From contig JAYPWI010000003.1 in assembly GCA_038135065.1 (NCBI GenBank), forward strand, positions 99,899-163,898: a stretch of DNA of 64,000 nt. The letters run 5' to 3'. Source of the DNA: JAYPWI01 sp038135065 (lineage in GTDB: Bacteria; Actinomycetota; Acidimicrobiia; Acidimicrobiales; Poriferisodalaceae). Below, piece by piece: positions 16,416 through 25,620 of this stretch. Position 1 is the first letter of the stretch, and every line of letters begins with the position of its first letter. Made by a program: the position numbers and the translations under genes. Below the pieces are notes generated by a model. The model was not told where the DNA came from. It worked only from the letters and a program-made list of their open reading frames with translations, and did no database searches.

Positions 16416-18800
16416 TCACCGGGGAGGTACCGGCTGACGTGAGCCCCGCCAGAGCGCGAAGCCGACCACGACAAGAAGCCCCACGAGCCCTGCCCCGAGC
16501 GCAATCGCCCCTCGGGAGCGACCAGGCGCGCCGCTGGTCACGACCGGCGTCGACAGAACGGCCGGCGGGAAATCACCATCCACAGTGACGACGAGTTCTG
16601 CCGGACCGACCGCGTCCTCCACCGCCACCCGCAGCAGGATCTGCAACCCTTCGGCCGAGGGATCCAAGCCCGGCAGTGGCCACTCCACGGTTCCCCCCAG
16701 TACTGCAACCTCGGGCGGCAGGCCGCGGGGGCTCCAACCCTCGGGCAGCTCGAACACGACAGACCCTTCGGTGTTGGCGACATTTCCCTGATTGGCAAGG
16801 GTCAGCGCAACGGTGATCCGGTCACCTTCCCGGACCGCCGGGTTGACCTCGAGCTCGGTGATGTCGATGTCGGCGTAGCTCGAGTCCTCACTCGGCTCGA
16901 GCACCGACACGTAGGCGTTGGCTGCAAGGTCATCGAGCACCTGGAAACGCCCGCTGGGCCACCGTACGGTCACCCGATCTGCTGTCTCGTTGGGTCCGAG
17001 ACCCACGAGAAGGCGGCCGTCGTCCTGGGAAGCGCCGACACCGGCCGCCAACACGTCCCGCCGTTGGACGATACCTCCCGCTTCCACGAGCACACTGGCC
17101 CCCAGCGCACCCGCACGCCCGCCGGAGGTAACCAGATCGAACCCGATCCAGTTGTTCCCGTTCGGTCGAGCCGACAGCAACGCGGCGCGACGCTCGATCC
17201 CGACACCGCCCCCTGCTGCGACGAGGATCTCGGGCCAGCCATCGTCGTCGACATCGGCGGCCGAGGTACCCAGCACTTGGCCCATGTCGCCGAGTGCCCC
17301 GTCGACGAGCACCTCCTCCCGAAATGTGCCGGCTCCGTCGTTGACGAACAGGCGGTTCGCAAGCGGCTCGATGTCGTTTCCGCAACCCAGGTACAGGTCG
17401 AGATCCATATCGTTGTCGATGTCGATGGCGACCACCGACCGGCATTCGGTGGCCGAGGGAAGCAACTGGGCGACCTCGAACACCGCATCCCTTCGCGTGA
17501 TGAAGGCATCGCTGACGGCACCCGTCAGGGGTGATCGTCCAATGGCATCGACGACGTCGATGGGAGTCTCGGATCTGAGTCGGATCACAGCCGCCGACTG
17601 CTGCGCCGCAGTCAGGGTAAACCGGAACCGGTCCTCGGCAGGCTGGTCGATGAACAGGCCCGTGTCCACCCCGGCTCTCACCGTGGTCCCTGGCCCGAGG
17701 CCGTCGGCCAGGGTGAACTGGTAGCTATCAGCCTGTCGGCGCTCCTGCCCGAACTGGATGGCGAAGACGGGCAGGTTCACGACCTCTACGACGTCCACGT
17801 CGAGTTGGCTCACACCCACAACGCTCAGCGACTGAACATCGGAGTCCGTCGACAACAAGAACGACCATTCCGTGCGCTCCTCGTTGACGGCGACGGCGCT
17901 CCCCACATCGACCCTCAGCGCGAACATCTCGTTGACGAGATCGCCGTCGAAATCCCCGACCGCAAGGTCGGCGACGTCATCGACTCGCTGGCTGGGACTC
18001 CCCAGGTAACGGCTCCCAGCTGGGTCGATAACGAATCGGTGCCGGGGAAAGTCCTGTTGACCCGTGTACAACTCCAGGTCATCGTCGACGCCTGCCCGGT
18101 AGAGCACGGCGAGACGTTGGTCCTTCGTCGGTTCGAAGCCATCGATGGAGGCCGCTGCGTATGCGCCGCCACGTCGCAGGATCAAGCCTGACCGTACGTC
18201 CTGCGCGGCTGCCGGAACGTCTTGATCGCCCCCATCGTCGATGGCGGGCTGCGTCGGCCGGTCGTTGGAACCGACAAAAAAATCGAGTTGGCCGTCACCG
18301 TCGACGTCGACCTCCGCGATGGACAGGGCAGCATTGTCCGTGATCGACACGACCTCGCTCCCCACCGCAGGATCGGAAGCCAGGTCGACCTCGAGGAGGT
18401 TCGCGCCCTGTACAGACGCGCTCCCCAGCAGTAACTCGACCGTTCCGTCGCCGTCGGCATCGAGCCACCGAAGAAAGGTCGGGCTCTCGACGCTTCCCAG
18501 CGACACGGGGCTGAACGTCCCCTCGGTCTGTAGCCACAGGGTGATGCGTCCCTCCCCATCGACCTCGGTGAGGTCGAGGTCCCCGTCACCATCTGCATCG
18601 GCCCAAGCTGACGCCACCGTCGGACCATCGACCCGCAGCCCCAGGTCGGCATCGATCCGTTCGAACCGACCTTCGAGTTGGGCGGCCGCTCGGAGGGGGA
18701 ACGACACCGCCAGAACGAGACCGATGAGCCCCATCGCCGCTGCGCGCGGCACCCACGACCGTGAGACCACCGCGCCAGTCCGTGATCCGACGTCGCTCAC
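16416..18800 (-). CDS. Secreted/membrane-anchored FG-GAP and ASPIC/UnbV repeat protein
   Basis: The 794-residue protein begins with a hydrophobic signal (about 20-40, ending 'LRAAAQ'). It continues with FG-GAP/VCBS calcium-type repeats, seen as repeated 'D-x-D-x-D-G/D' loops such as 'DADGDGDLDLTEVDG', 'DVDGDGQLDFFVG' and 'DIDNDMDLDLYLG'. Near residue 600 is an ASPIC/UnbV motif ('RVTVRWPSGRFQVLDDL'), followed by an Ig-like region and a C-terminal membrane helix ('GLVGLLVVVGFALW') with basic tail. It is likely a surface propeller protein anchored by its C-terminus. Its start overlaps the stop of the hydrolase gene (ATGA-type), so it may be the last gene of that operon. Confidence 0.85.
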   Translation of the reverse strand: MSDVGSRTGAVVSRSWVPRAAAMGLIGLVLAVSFPLRAAAQLEGRFERIDADLGLRVDGPTVASAWADADGDGDLDLTEVDGEGRITLWLQTEGTFSPVSLGSVESPTFLRWLDADGDGTVELLLGSASVQGANLLEVDLASDPAVGSEVVSITDNAALSIAEVDVDGDGQLDFFVGSNDRPTQPAIDDGGDQDVPAAAQDVRSGLILRRGGAYAAASIDGFEPTKDQRLAVLYRAGVDDDLELYTGQQDFPRHRFVIDPAGSRYLGSPSQRVDDVADLAVGDFDGDLVNEMFALRVDVGSAVAVNEERTEWSFLLSTDSDVQSLSVVGVSQLDVDVVEVVNLPVFAIQFGQERRQADSYQFTLADGLGPGTTVRAGVDTGLFIDQPAEDRFRFTLTAAQQSAAVIRLRSETPIDVVDAIGRSPLTGAVSDAFITRRDAVFEVAQLLPSATECRSVVAIDIDNDMDLDLYLGCGNDIEPLANRLFVNDGAGTFREEVLVDGALGDMGQVLGTSAADVDDDGWPEILVAAGGGVGIERRAALLSARPNGNNWIGFDLVTSGGRAGALGASVLVEAGGIVQRRDVLAAGVGASQDDGRLLVGLGPNETADRVTVRWPSGRFQVLDDLAANAYVSVLEPSEDSSYADIDITELEVNPAVREGDRITVALTLANQGNVANTEGSVVFELPEGWSPRGLPPEVAVLGGTVEWPLPGLDPSAEGLQILLRVAVEDAVGPAELVVTVDGDFPPAVLSTPVVTSGAPGRSRGAIALGAGLVGLLVVVGFALWRGSRQPVPPR

Positions 18801-19591
18801 GCCAGGGCGTCAGCGACGATGCGTGCCACCTCGCCGGGTGCGTCGAACTCTGCCTGATGTCCAGCCCCATCGACCAGATGAGCCCCGCGAACCTGCTGCA
18901 AGCGGCTGACCCAGCGGTCGAGGTACGAGGGCGGGACGATCGCGTCAGCGGAGCCGTGGACCAGGGTCACCGGCCCCTGCACCCTGTGCAGTCGCTCGCC
19001 GAGTCCGAACTCTGGAATCGGCCAGATCAACTGCGCTGCCGCTGTGCGGGTGAGGTACCGCTCGACACCGTGCTCGACCAAGTCGTCGGCCGCTAGGTCC
19101 GCAGGATCGTCGAAAAAGGAACTCGACGAGGCCGGATCGGCAGTGAGCAGACGACGTTGGGCGGACAGAGTGGTTGCGAAGGGATCGTTGACTGGGTCGT
19201 CGTCGTCCCACAATCCGAATGGGGCGATCAGGACCAGGGCGCCGAAGGCCTCTGGGCGTACTGCTGCGACCTCGAGGGCCAGCATGGCCCCGACGCTCGA
19301 TGCCACGACAGGCTGACCGGTCAAGCCGGCGAGGTCGAGCACCTCGGACGTCGCCACCACCCAGTCGTGCAGGTTGCGCAGACCCGTGGGCTCGCTCGAG
19401 CCGGTGAAGCCGGGCAGGCTGGGTGCAACGACCCGTCGACCCGTAGCGGCCAACTCGGTGAGGAACCTGTGCTCCCCCGGGTTTCCCAACATGCCGTGGA
19501 GGTACCCGACCACAGGACCCTCGCCCACCTCGATCATGCCGATGTGACCGTCCCGAAACCCAACCTTGCTCTGGGCGAACCCACCGCTCAC
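18797..19591 (-). CDS. Alpha/beta-hydrolase fold protein
   Basis: The protein has 264 residues. 'VGYLHGMLGNPGEHRFL' holds the oxyanion region. 'VVASSVGAMLALEVA' is the nucleophile elbow (the serine before V-G, with Ser for Gly at the first position). 'LVHGSADAIVPP' holds the acid, and 'GAGHQAEFDAP' holds the catalytic His. The triad is complete. The fold is closest to MhpC-like C-C hydrolases or esterases; the substrate is unknown. It overlaps the upstream LLM oxidoreductase by 4 bp and the downstream FG-GAP gene by 4 bp, so it is tightly coupled to both. Confidence 0.85.
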   Translation of the reverse strand: MSGGFAQSKVGFRDGHIGMIEVGEGPVVGYLHGMLGNPGEHRFLTELAATGRRVVAPSLPGFTGSSEPTGLRNLHDWVVATSEVLDLAGLTGQPVVASSVGAMLALEVAAVRPEAFGALVLIAPFGLWDDDDPVNDPFATTLSAQRRLLTADPASSSSFFDDPADLAADDLVEHGVERYLTRTAAAQLIWPIPEFGLGERLHRVQGPVTLVHGSADAIVPPSYLDRWVSRLQQVRGAHLVDGAGHQAEFDAPGEVARIVADALA

Positions 19592-20868
19592 CGGGGCGTC
19601 GGCTCCGGCACGTTACGGCCCACCACATCGGCCACCGGGGTGGGCCACCAACGGTCCTCGTACTCGTCCTCGAACAGGTCGCGGACCTCCGGCATGACCT
19701 TGGTGGCGTAGAGCTCGGTGTTGTAGCGGGCCAAGTCACGGCCCATGTTCCCGAAGTGGCTGAACACCATCAGGTGGCCGACGTGCATCGAGGTGCAGAG
19801 CTCGTGGACCTGCTCGGTCACCTGGGTGGGGTTCCCCAGGATGATGTAGCCCTTGTCGACCATGTCCTCGAACGTCAGGCGGTGCTGGGCACCCCCTCCG
19901 GCTGCGGCTCCGGCCTCCTGACGGGCGGTGGCTTCCCGTGCGGCCCGCTCGACCATGCCTTCCACACCGGCCCGAACCGTGTTCGGCGTCTTGTAGCCCG
20001 GTGGATCGGCGAACCCCGCGTAGACGTGCAGACAGGTGTTGAAGAAGTACTCGGCTGGCTCCCGATAGAGGTCCCAGGCCTCGGCTTCGGTGTCGGCCAC
20101 TGCCACGAACTGGGCGAACCCTCCCTGGAAGGGGTTCGCCTCCTTGCCCGTCTCCTGGACCTTCTTCCAGAACCCTTGCATGGTCTTCAGGCCAGCCTTG
20201 TAGCCGAAGTAGCTCAAGTAGCAGTAGACGAGATCTTCCTGTGCGCACCAGTCCCAGGTGTCCACCGATCCCCCACCTGGGATCCAGATCGGGGGGTGGG
20301 GCTTCTGCACGGGACGAGGCCACACGTTCACGTACCGGAGCTTGTTGTAGGTGCCGTTGAACGCGAAGACCTCGTCGCTCGTCCACGCCCGGCGGATCAG
20401 GTCGACCCCCTCGTGGTAGCGCTCCCGCAAGGTTGCAGGGTTCTGCCCGTAGGCGTAGATGGTGTCCATCGGCGAACCGACCGGGAACCCGGCGACCATC
20501 CTCCCCCCGGTGATCCCATCGAGCATGGCAAGTTCCTCAGCGACCCGCAGCGGCGGGTTGTAGAGGGCCACTGAATCCCCCAGCACGATGATGTTGGTGT
20601 CGGGGATGTTCCTGCTGAGGGCTGCTGCGATGATGTTCGGGCTGGGCATGAGCCCGTAACCGTTGCTGTGGTGCTCGTTGATTCCGACCGCGTCGAAGCC
20701 GACCTTGGCCGCGAACTCCAGTTCGTCCAGGTACTCGTTGTAGGTCCGATGACCCACGACCGGGTCGTAGAGGCCCGGATCGATGTCGACCCACACCGAG
20801 CGGTGCTGTTCCGGAAAATCGTCCGGCAACTCCGGGTAGGGCATCAGGTGGAAGAAGATGCTCTTCAC
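19588..20868 (-). CDS. LLM-class flavin-dependent oxidoreductase
   Basis: The 426-residue TIM-barrel protein is of the luciferase-like monooxygenase family. Typical signatures are 'GFDAVGINEHHSNGYGLMPSP', 'NIIVLGDSVALYNPPLRVAEELAMLDGITGGRMVAG' (in part) and 'KPHPPIWIPGGGS'. These position a flavin (FMN or F420). The C-terminal quarter includes an Ala/Gly-rich insertion. The start is GTG at 20868 with GAGGAG 5 nt upstream. It overlaps the alpha/beta hydrolase gene by 4 bp. A two-enzyme arrangement of oxygenase plus hydrolase would suit ring or ester cleavage, but that is inference. Confidence 0.9.
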   Translation of the reverse strand: MKSIFFHLMPYPELPDDFPEQHRSVWVDIDPGLYDPVVGHRTYNEYLDELEFAAKVGFDAVGINEHHSNGYGLMPSPNIIAAALSRNIPDTNIIVLGDSVALYNPPLRVAEELAMLDGITGGRMVAGFPVGSPMDTIYAYGQNPATLRERYHEGVDLIRRAWTSDEVFAFNGTYNKLRYVNVWPRPVQKPHPPIWIPGGGSVDTWDWCAQEDLVYCYLSYFGYKAGLKTMQGFWKKVQETGKEANPFQGGFAQFVAVADTEAEAWDLYREPAEYFFNTCLHVYAGFADPPGYKTPNTVRAGVEGMVERAAREATARQEAGAAAGGGAQHRLTFEDMVDKGYIILGNPTQVTEQVHELCTSMHVGHLMVFSHFGNMGRDLARYNTELYATKVMPEVRDLFEDEYEDRWWPTPVADVVGRNVPEPTPR

Positions 20869-20973
20869 GGCGGCTCCTCGATCGTCCCCGCACGGCGCGC
20901 CCAGCGCCCCGCTCGGCCTTTGACTCTACTCAGCCCGACGCGTGCCAGGGTGACCGAACCGGCTGCTCCGCCG

Positions 20974-21921
20974 TCAGCCCAGTTCGCGCCGGACCACGGG
21001 AACCACCTCGTCGAGATACGCGTCCAGGGCATCGCCGTCGACCGGCAGACGCAGGGCGATGTTCACCCCGGTTGCCCCGGCCGCTGCGTACTCGGCGATC
21101 CGCTCAGGTACCTGATCGGGGGTACCACGCAGCGACCCGTCGAGGAAGGTCTGGCGACTGTCCTCGGGCATGGCATCGAACCGGGCCTGTTCGCGGGCCG
21201 CCGCCTCGGGGGTAGTGGACAGGTTGAACGACAGGTTGACCGTCCGCTCGATGGTGGCCGGGTCGCGACCGATCTCCTCACAGGCCCGATCGATCCCCTC
21301 CGAGAGCGACCGGTACACCTCGGGACTGACGTAGGGGGTGTTGTACCCGTCTGCGTAGCGGGCAGCGATCGAGGGTGTCCGCTTGGGGCCTCGCCCACCG
21401 ATCCAGATGGGCAAGCGACCCCGGACCGGACCTGGCACACACGTCACATCGTCCACCTGGTAGTGGCGTCCGCTGAACGACGTGCGCTCCTGGGTGAACA
21501 TGCCCTGCAGGATCTCGAGCCCCTCCTCCAGCATCTGGAACCGTTCCCCCCACGTCCCGAACTCGTAGCCGTGGGCCACGAACTCCGGCTCGTGCCAGCC
21601 GGCCCCCACCCCGATCTCGAACCGGCCGCCGGAGATGTGATCGATGGCCACCGCAGCCTTGGCCAATAGCGCCGGGTTGCGGTACGGCACGCAGAACATG
21701 AGACACCCGAGCCGGATCCGTGACGTCTCGGCAGCCATCGCGGCCAGGGTGGCGACTGCTTCGAAGTGGGGGGTCTCCCCTCCCGCCGGCGGGGCCTCGT
21801 AGAGGTGATCCCAGGCCGAGAGCCAGTCCAAGCCAGCGGCGTCGAATCGACGCCACAGGGCCCGCAGGTCGTCCATCGACGAGTTCTGCTGGCCGACATG
21901 TACTCCGAGAGTGAACGCCAT
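20974..21921 (-). CDS. LLM-class F420-dependent oxidoreductase (TIGR03560-like)
   Basis: The protein has 315 residues from the ATG at 21921. It starts 'FTLGVHVGQQNSSMDDL', followed by 'GLDWLSAWDHLYE', 'RIRLGCLMFCVPYRNPALLAK', 'ISGGRFEIGVGAGWHEPEF' and 'LPIWIGGRGPKRT', which are the standard order for F420-binding LLM proteins. The start is supported by TACGCT 6 nt upstream. A longer frame to 22002 exists but would remove the promoter box. The substrate is unknown. It is divergent from the acyltransferase gene. Confidence 0.9.
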   Translation of the reverse strand: MAFTLGVHVGQQNSSMDDLRALWRRFDAAGLDWLSAWDHLYEAPPAGGETPHFEAVATLAAMAAETSRIRLGCLMFCVPYRNPALLAKAAVAIDHISGGRFEIGVGAGWHEPEFVAHGYEFGTWGERFQMLEEGLEILQGMFTQERTSFSGRHYQVDDVTCVPGPVRGRLPIWIGGRGPKRTPSIAARYADGYNTPYVSPEVYRSLSEGIDRACEEIGRDPATIERTVNLSFNLSTTPEAAAREQARFDAMPEDSRQTFLDGSLRGTPDQVPERIAEYAAAGATGVNIALRLPVDGDALDAYLDEVVPVVRRELG

Positions 21922-21927
21922 GGCCGG

Positions 21928-21933
21928 AGCGTA
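21928..21933 (-). promoter_or_regulatory. Putative -10 box TACGCT, leaderless LLM gene
   Basis: TACGCT is separated by 6 nt (CCGGCC) from the ATG at 21921 and decides that start. Confidence 0.45.
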
Positions 21934-21994
21934 GCCCGCTCCCCCGCCGACCGGCCTAGGGTGCCCGACGATCGCCAGTCGCCAGGAGGCCATC

Positions 21995-22627
21995 ATGTCC
22001 ACCCCCTTCGCCGCCGTGGCGTCCGGCGGCTACCTCACAGAGATCATCGCCATCGCCGACGCACCAGCCGAGGGGTACTCGGGTCGTCTCGACATGGTGG
22101 TGCTGCTCGACGGACCGGGAGCTCAGCCCGACCTCGTGAGGGAGATCGCCCGTCGCCGGGACGTTCCCGTCGTCGGCGACATCGACGCCGCCGGTGACCT
22201 GCCCCTCGCTCTGATGTCGGGGACCGGCAGCCAGCGCGCCGAGCTGAGCGCCGGACGCCAACTCATCACCCTCGTGCACCACGACACCACCATCGGACCA
22301 TGGGTGCACATCGGCGACGGTTGCATCGTCTCACCGGGAGCCAGGGTCACGGGCAACGTCAGGATCGGCACCAACACCCTGATCAACACTGGCGTCATCC
22401 TCAGCCACGACGACGTGATCGGGGATCACGTGGTGCTGAGCCCCTCTGCCACCCTGTGCGGCGGCGTCGGGGTCGGTGACCGAGCAGTCATCTACGCCGG
22501 GGCAACGGTGATGCCCGGCGTCACGATCGGGTCCGATGCCGTGATCGGAGCAGGATCACTGGTCAATCGTGACGTCGAGCCAGGTGCCGTGGTGGCCGGC
22601 GTGCCCGCCAAGCCCATTCGTCGATGA
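21995..22627 (+). CDS. Hexapeptide-repeat acyltransferase, NeuD/PglD-like
   Basis: The protein has 210 residues. A short N-terminal alpha/beta part is followed by a left-handed beta-helix with repeats such as 'VHIGDGCIVSPGARVTGNV', 'IGTNTLINTGVILSHDDVIG' and 'VTIGSDAVIGAGSLVNRDV'. The catalytic-type His is in 'LSHDDVIGDHV', and the end is 'VVAGVPAKPIR', typical of NeuD/PglD sugar O- or N-acetyltransferases. The N-terminal Rossmann half seen in longer relatives looks shortened. It is not in a polysaccharide cluster, so the sugar acceptor is unknown. A strong hairpin follows the stop codon. Confidence 0.8.
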   Translation: MSTPFAAVASGGYLTEIIAIADAPAEGYSGRLDMVVLLDGPGAQPDLVREIARRRDVPVVGDIDAAGDLPLALMSGTGSQRAELSAGRQLITLVHHDTTIGPWVHIGDGCIVSPGARVTGNVRIGTNTLINTGVILSHDDVIGDHVVLSPSATLCGGVGVGDRAVIYAGATVMPGVTIGSDAVIGAGSLVNRDVEPGAVVAGVPAKPIRR

Positions 22628-22631
22628 CCAA

Positions 22632-22651
22632 CGGGCGGCACGGGCCGCCCG
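22632..22651 (+). terminator. Perfect 8-bp hairpin after acyltransferase
   Basis: CGGGCGGC-ACGG-GCCGCCCG forms a perfect 8-bp stem with a 4-nt loop, starting 4 nt after the stop. There is no T-run, as is usual in high-GC actinobacteria. It could end or attenuate transcription before the gene at 22671. Confidence 0.5.
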
Positions 22652-22670
22652 GGGGTGCCAATCTGGTGCA

Positions 22671-23192
22671 ATGAGCGACGCCACCAACCCACCTCCCGAC
22701 ACCCTCAACGATGTCGGGGTCTTGACCCGCCGGGAGATCGAAGCCCGGATCGTGGCCCCCCTCATCGATCGGTTGGGCGAGGAGTTCGGGCGGGAACGGG
22801 TGGTCGAGTTGGCCCGGGAGGTCGTGGTCGGGGTGGCCCAGTCACAAGGCCGTGAGATGGCCTCTGCCCTCGGCGGCAACGACCTCGGCGTCTTCGCCGA
22901 CTCGATGGCGAACTGGACGAAGGGTGGGGCACTCGAGATCGAGGTCGTCGAACAGACCGGTGACACCTTCGCCTTCAACGTGACCCGCTGCCGCTACGCC
23001 GAGATGTACCGAGCCCTGGGCATCCCCGAACTCGGTGCCCTGTTCTCGTGCGACCGGGACGGCACCATGGTGGAGGGATTCAATCCCGACATCGGCTTCG
23101 AGCGGACCCAGACCATCATGGGCGGAGCCAGCCACTGCGACTTCCGCTACACCCTCCCGGCCGGGGAAACCCCGGTCGACATTTCCGGCTGA
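22671..23192 (+). CDS. L-2-amino-thiazoline-4-carboxylic acid hydrolase-like protein
   Basis: The 173-residue protein fits the family named for ATC hydrolase of Pseudomonas cysteine synthesis. It has a helical N-terminal half ('LIDRLGEEFGRERVVELAREVV'), then 'FAFNVTRCRYAEMYRALGIPELG', 'FSCDRDGTMVEGF', 'IGFERTQTIMGGASHCDFRY'. The conserved Cys-rich pattern including 'GxxxCDFR' is the hallmark. Most relatives have no shown activity, so the name is a family label. It is followed 9 bp later by the EamA gene, probably in one transcript. Confidence 0.8.
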   Translation: MSDATNPPPDTLNDVGVLTRREIEARIVAPLIDRLGEEFGRERVVELAREVVVGVAQSQGREMASALGGNDLGVFADSMANWTKGGALEIEVVEQTGDTFAFNVTRCRYAEMYRALGIPELGALFSCDRDGTMVEGFNPDIGFERTQTIMGGASHCDFRYTLPAGETPVDISG

Positions 23193-23200
23193 CCTGCCCG

Positions 23201-24118
23201 GTGACCACCACACCGGCTGCCTCGCAGCCGACCGACCGCCGCGGCATACCGGCGGCCGCCCTCGCCATGGTCGGGTGGGCGGCTTCTGGCGTCATCGGCA
23301 AGGGCATCGGGGACCTGGGACCCCTCGGCGTCGTGTTCTGGCGCATGTGGATCTACACGGCCATCGTGCTCGTGGTGCTCCGGATGCGGGGCACTCCGTT
23401 GCGCCGAGAATCGATCCGCATCTCGCTGCCGGGTGGCATCGCCCTCAGCGCCGACATCATGCTGTTCTTCGTGGCCGTCCGCCTCACGACGGTGGCGAAC
23501 GCAACGGTCATCGGGTCATGCCAACCGTTGCTGATGTTGGTCCTCGGCGGTCGTCTGTTCGGCGAGCGGGCCAGAAGGACCGACTGGGGGCTTGCCGCCA
23601 TCGCCCTCAGCGGGGTGGCCATCGTCATGTACGGATCGAGTGACGTTCCGGGCTGGAATCCGGCCGGCGACCTACTGTCACTGTTGACCCTGTGTGCTTG
23701 GACCCTCTATTTCATCTTCTCGAAGTTCACCCGGGCTCGGGTCGACGCTGCCCAGTACACGGGAGCGACCGCCCTCATCTCGGCGACGGTGGCCACCCCC
23801 TTCGCACTGGCCACCGGGCAGGCGTTCGCCATGCCGTCCCCGAGCACGTGGTTCTGGCTCCTCGTCCTGTCGGTGGGGCCCGGGTTCACCTCCCACATGC
23901 TCATGAACTGGGCCCTAGGCCAGATCCCGGCCTGGCTCGCCTCGACCCTCACCCTGGCCATCCCCGTGACAGGAACGCTCATGGCGTGGGCTTTCCTGGG
24001 AGAAGCCGTGGTGGCTCTGCAATTCGTCGGCATGGCTGTCGTCCTCGGGGCCCTGGGGGCCATCGTGCTCGGCCAAAGCACCTCGCAGCCGAGATCGGAC
24101 GGCGCCACCCCCACCTGA
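23201..24118 (+). CDS. EamA/DMT-family transporter
   Basis: The 305-residue protein has ten predicted membrane helices in two EamA repeats. The first repeat begins 'ALAMVGWAASGVIGKGIGDLGPLGVVFWRM', quoted here only in parts for orientation: 'GWAASGVIGK' and 'PLGVVFWRMW'. The second begins 'LLSLLTLCAWTLYFIFSK'. The start is GTG 23201, chosen because the preceding gene ends at 23192 and the frame before it overlaps that gene. It should be an inner-membrane exporter of a small metabolite or amino acid, with unknown substrate. Confidence 0.85.
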   Translation: MTTTPAASQPTDRRGIPAAALAMVGWAASGVIGKGIGDLGPLGVVFWRMWIYTAIVLVVLRMRGTPLRRESIRISLPGGIALSADIMLFFVAVRLTTVANATVIGSCQPLLMLVLGGRLFGERARRTDWGLAAIALSGVAIVMYGSSDVPGWNPAGDLLSLLTLCAWTLYFIFSKFTRARVDAAQYTGATALISATVATPFALATGQAFAMPSPSTWFWLLVLSVGPGFTSHMLMNWALGQIPAWLASTLTLAIPVTGTLMAWAFLGEAVVALQFVGMAVVLGALGAIVLGQSTSQPRSDGATPT

Positions 24119-24193
24119 CCGATGGAATCCCACCGTCGCGCCCGATCACCTCGATACAGCTTGACCGAACCGCCCTCCAACCGATGGAACCCC

Positions 24194-25574
24194 ATGAGCC
24201 GTCGCCGCACCCTGTCCTGGCCCGCCCGCCTGACCCTCGGTCTCATGGCCCTCGGTCTTCTGAGCACGGCCTGTTCCTCGACAACGGAGGTTCCGGCCTC
24301 CGATCGTCCCGCCTCCGAGTCTGATGCACCTGGTGGGGCACCATCCCCCTCGGGGGCAGCCACGACTCCAGGGGAGCGCCCCGAGCGGCCCCGCCCTACA
24401 ACAACATCAGGCTCGAGCGAAACATCAGGCTCGAGCGAAACATCAGGCTCGAGCGAAACATCAGGCTCGAGCGAANNNNNNNNNNNNNNNNNNNNNNNNN
24501 NNNNNNNNNNNNNNNNNNNNNNNNNNNNNNNNNNNNNNNNNNNNNNNNNNNNNNNNNNNNNNNNNNNNNNNNNNNACATCAGGCTCGACCGGGACCGAGT
24601 CGACCCCTTCGGTCGCGCCGACCAGCGGCCCGTCACCCTCTGGTCCCGCTGATCCCCTCCTCCTCGGCATCTCGGTCCACGTCGAAGGGTGGAGCATGGA
24701 GGACTCCAACGTCGAGGCCTTCGGGCGCCACCGGGACAGCCTCCTGACCCTCGCCCGCGAGGTCGAGGCCGGGGGTGGTGTCCTCACCTTCGAACTGTCC
24801 GACGTGTTCATGGCCGCCGTCACCGCCTGGGACGACGACGTCTTGGAACAGCTGACCTCGATGGGACACACAGTTGCCGTCCACGCCGACGTCGGTGGTC
24901 GGGGGTCTGCCTCCCTGGCCCAACTCACCCGAGCCCTGACCGACAAGCGTGACACCTTGGCGGCCCTAGGCTACCCGACGAATCACGTGTCGGGGATCTG
25001 CTCGCGGGGACCCTGGGTCGAGGCGGCACTTGCCGCCGGCTTCACCTCCACCAACGGGGCTGTCGCATACTGCGCGACATCCATGGACCCGGCGTTGTTG
25101 ACCGACGAGCAGGCCTGGGTCCTCGACTGCGCCGGACCCGGTGACTGCCACGGTCCCGCTCCCGTCGGCGACGACCGTCGCCTGCACCCCTTCCATGCAA
25201 CCAACAGCGACGATTGGATGCTCAGCGACGCCGAGGACGGCCTCCTGCTCATCATCTCGGAGTCCGGCTCGTCGATCGACTGCCTGGACCGCTCTGCCCC
25301 GGGCGAGGACGGCTCGTGTGAGGCCACCACGGCGGACCTCGTCGTCTTCGGACAGGTACTCGAGGAGTACCTGGGAGCCCGTACCCCCGGTCGCACGACC
25401 GCCCTGGTCTACAGCTGGAGCATCGGCTCGTTGCCCGCATCGGGGTTCGGCACTGACCTGGTCACCGCAGTCGAGCACGCGATCGACGAGGGCGCTGCCC
25501 TGTGGGTCGGCGTCGACCAGATCGAGGCCATCGCAGAGGGACGCAGCTCGCTCCCCTCCTCCTGGGACTCCTGA
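24194..25574 (+). CDS. Lipoprotein with TSGSSE repeat linker and carbohydrate-deacetylase-like domain, gapped
   Basis: The N-terminus has a lipoprotein signal ('LGLMALGLLSTACSS', lipobox Cys at about residue 27). After a Pro/Ser/Thr-rich stretch come four exact 18-bp repeats encoding T-S-G-S-S-E (24404-24475), then a 100-N gap. After the gap another partial repeat ('TSGSTGTES') resumes in a frame that requires the true gap to be a multiple of 3. The mature domain follows: 'LLLGISVHVEGW', 'VLTFELSDVFMAAVTAW', 'TVAVHADVGG', 'VSGICSRGPWVEAALAAGF', 'VGVDQIEAIAEG'. The arrangement (H-x-D-type 'AVHADVG', a later C-x-R) resembles a deacetylase-like TIM barrel, though standard metal motifs are not clear. 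It is likely exported and tethered to the membrane. I treat it as one gene. Confidence 0.7.
24404..24475 (+). repeat. Four tandem 18-bp repeats (TSGSSE linker)
   Basis: ACATCAGGCTCGAGCGAA is repeated four times without change and runs directly into the N gap. A fifth, diverged copy starts at 24576 after the gap. Identical codons in every copy suggest recent slippage expansion. Confidence 0.9.
24476..24575. other. Assembly gap (100 N) in the repeat linker
   Basis: One hundred N in the middle of the 18-bp repeat array. The frame on both sides requires a length divisible by 3, so 100 is a placeholder. Confidence 0.95.
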
Positions 25575-25620
25575 GGCTGCGGCCCCTCGCCGTTCCGTTC
25601 GATGTGCTAGCGATTGGTCC

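Noticed and set aside
16409..16418. Palindrome TGAGGCCTCA between convergent genes as a terminator
   Set aside because: It has no loop and simply holds the two stop codons, so it cannot form a proper hairpin.
24404..24475. Short direct repeats as a possible CRISPR array
   Set aside because: The 18-bp units are contiguous without spacers, lie in a coding frame and encode a Thr-Ser-Gly-Ser-Ser-Glu linker.
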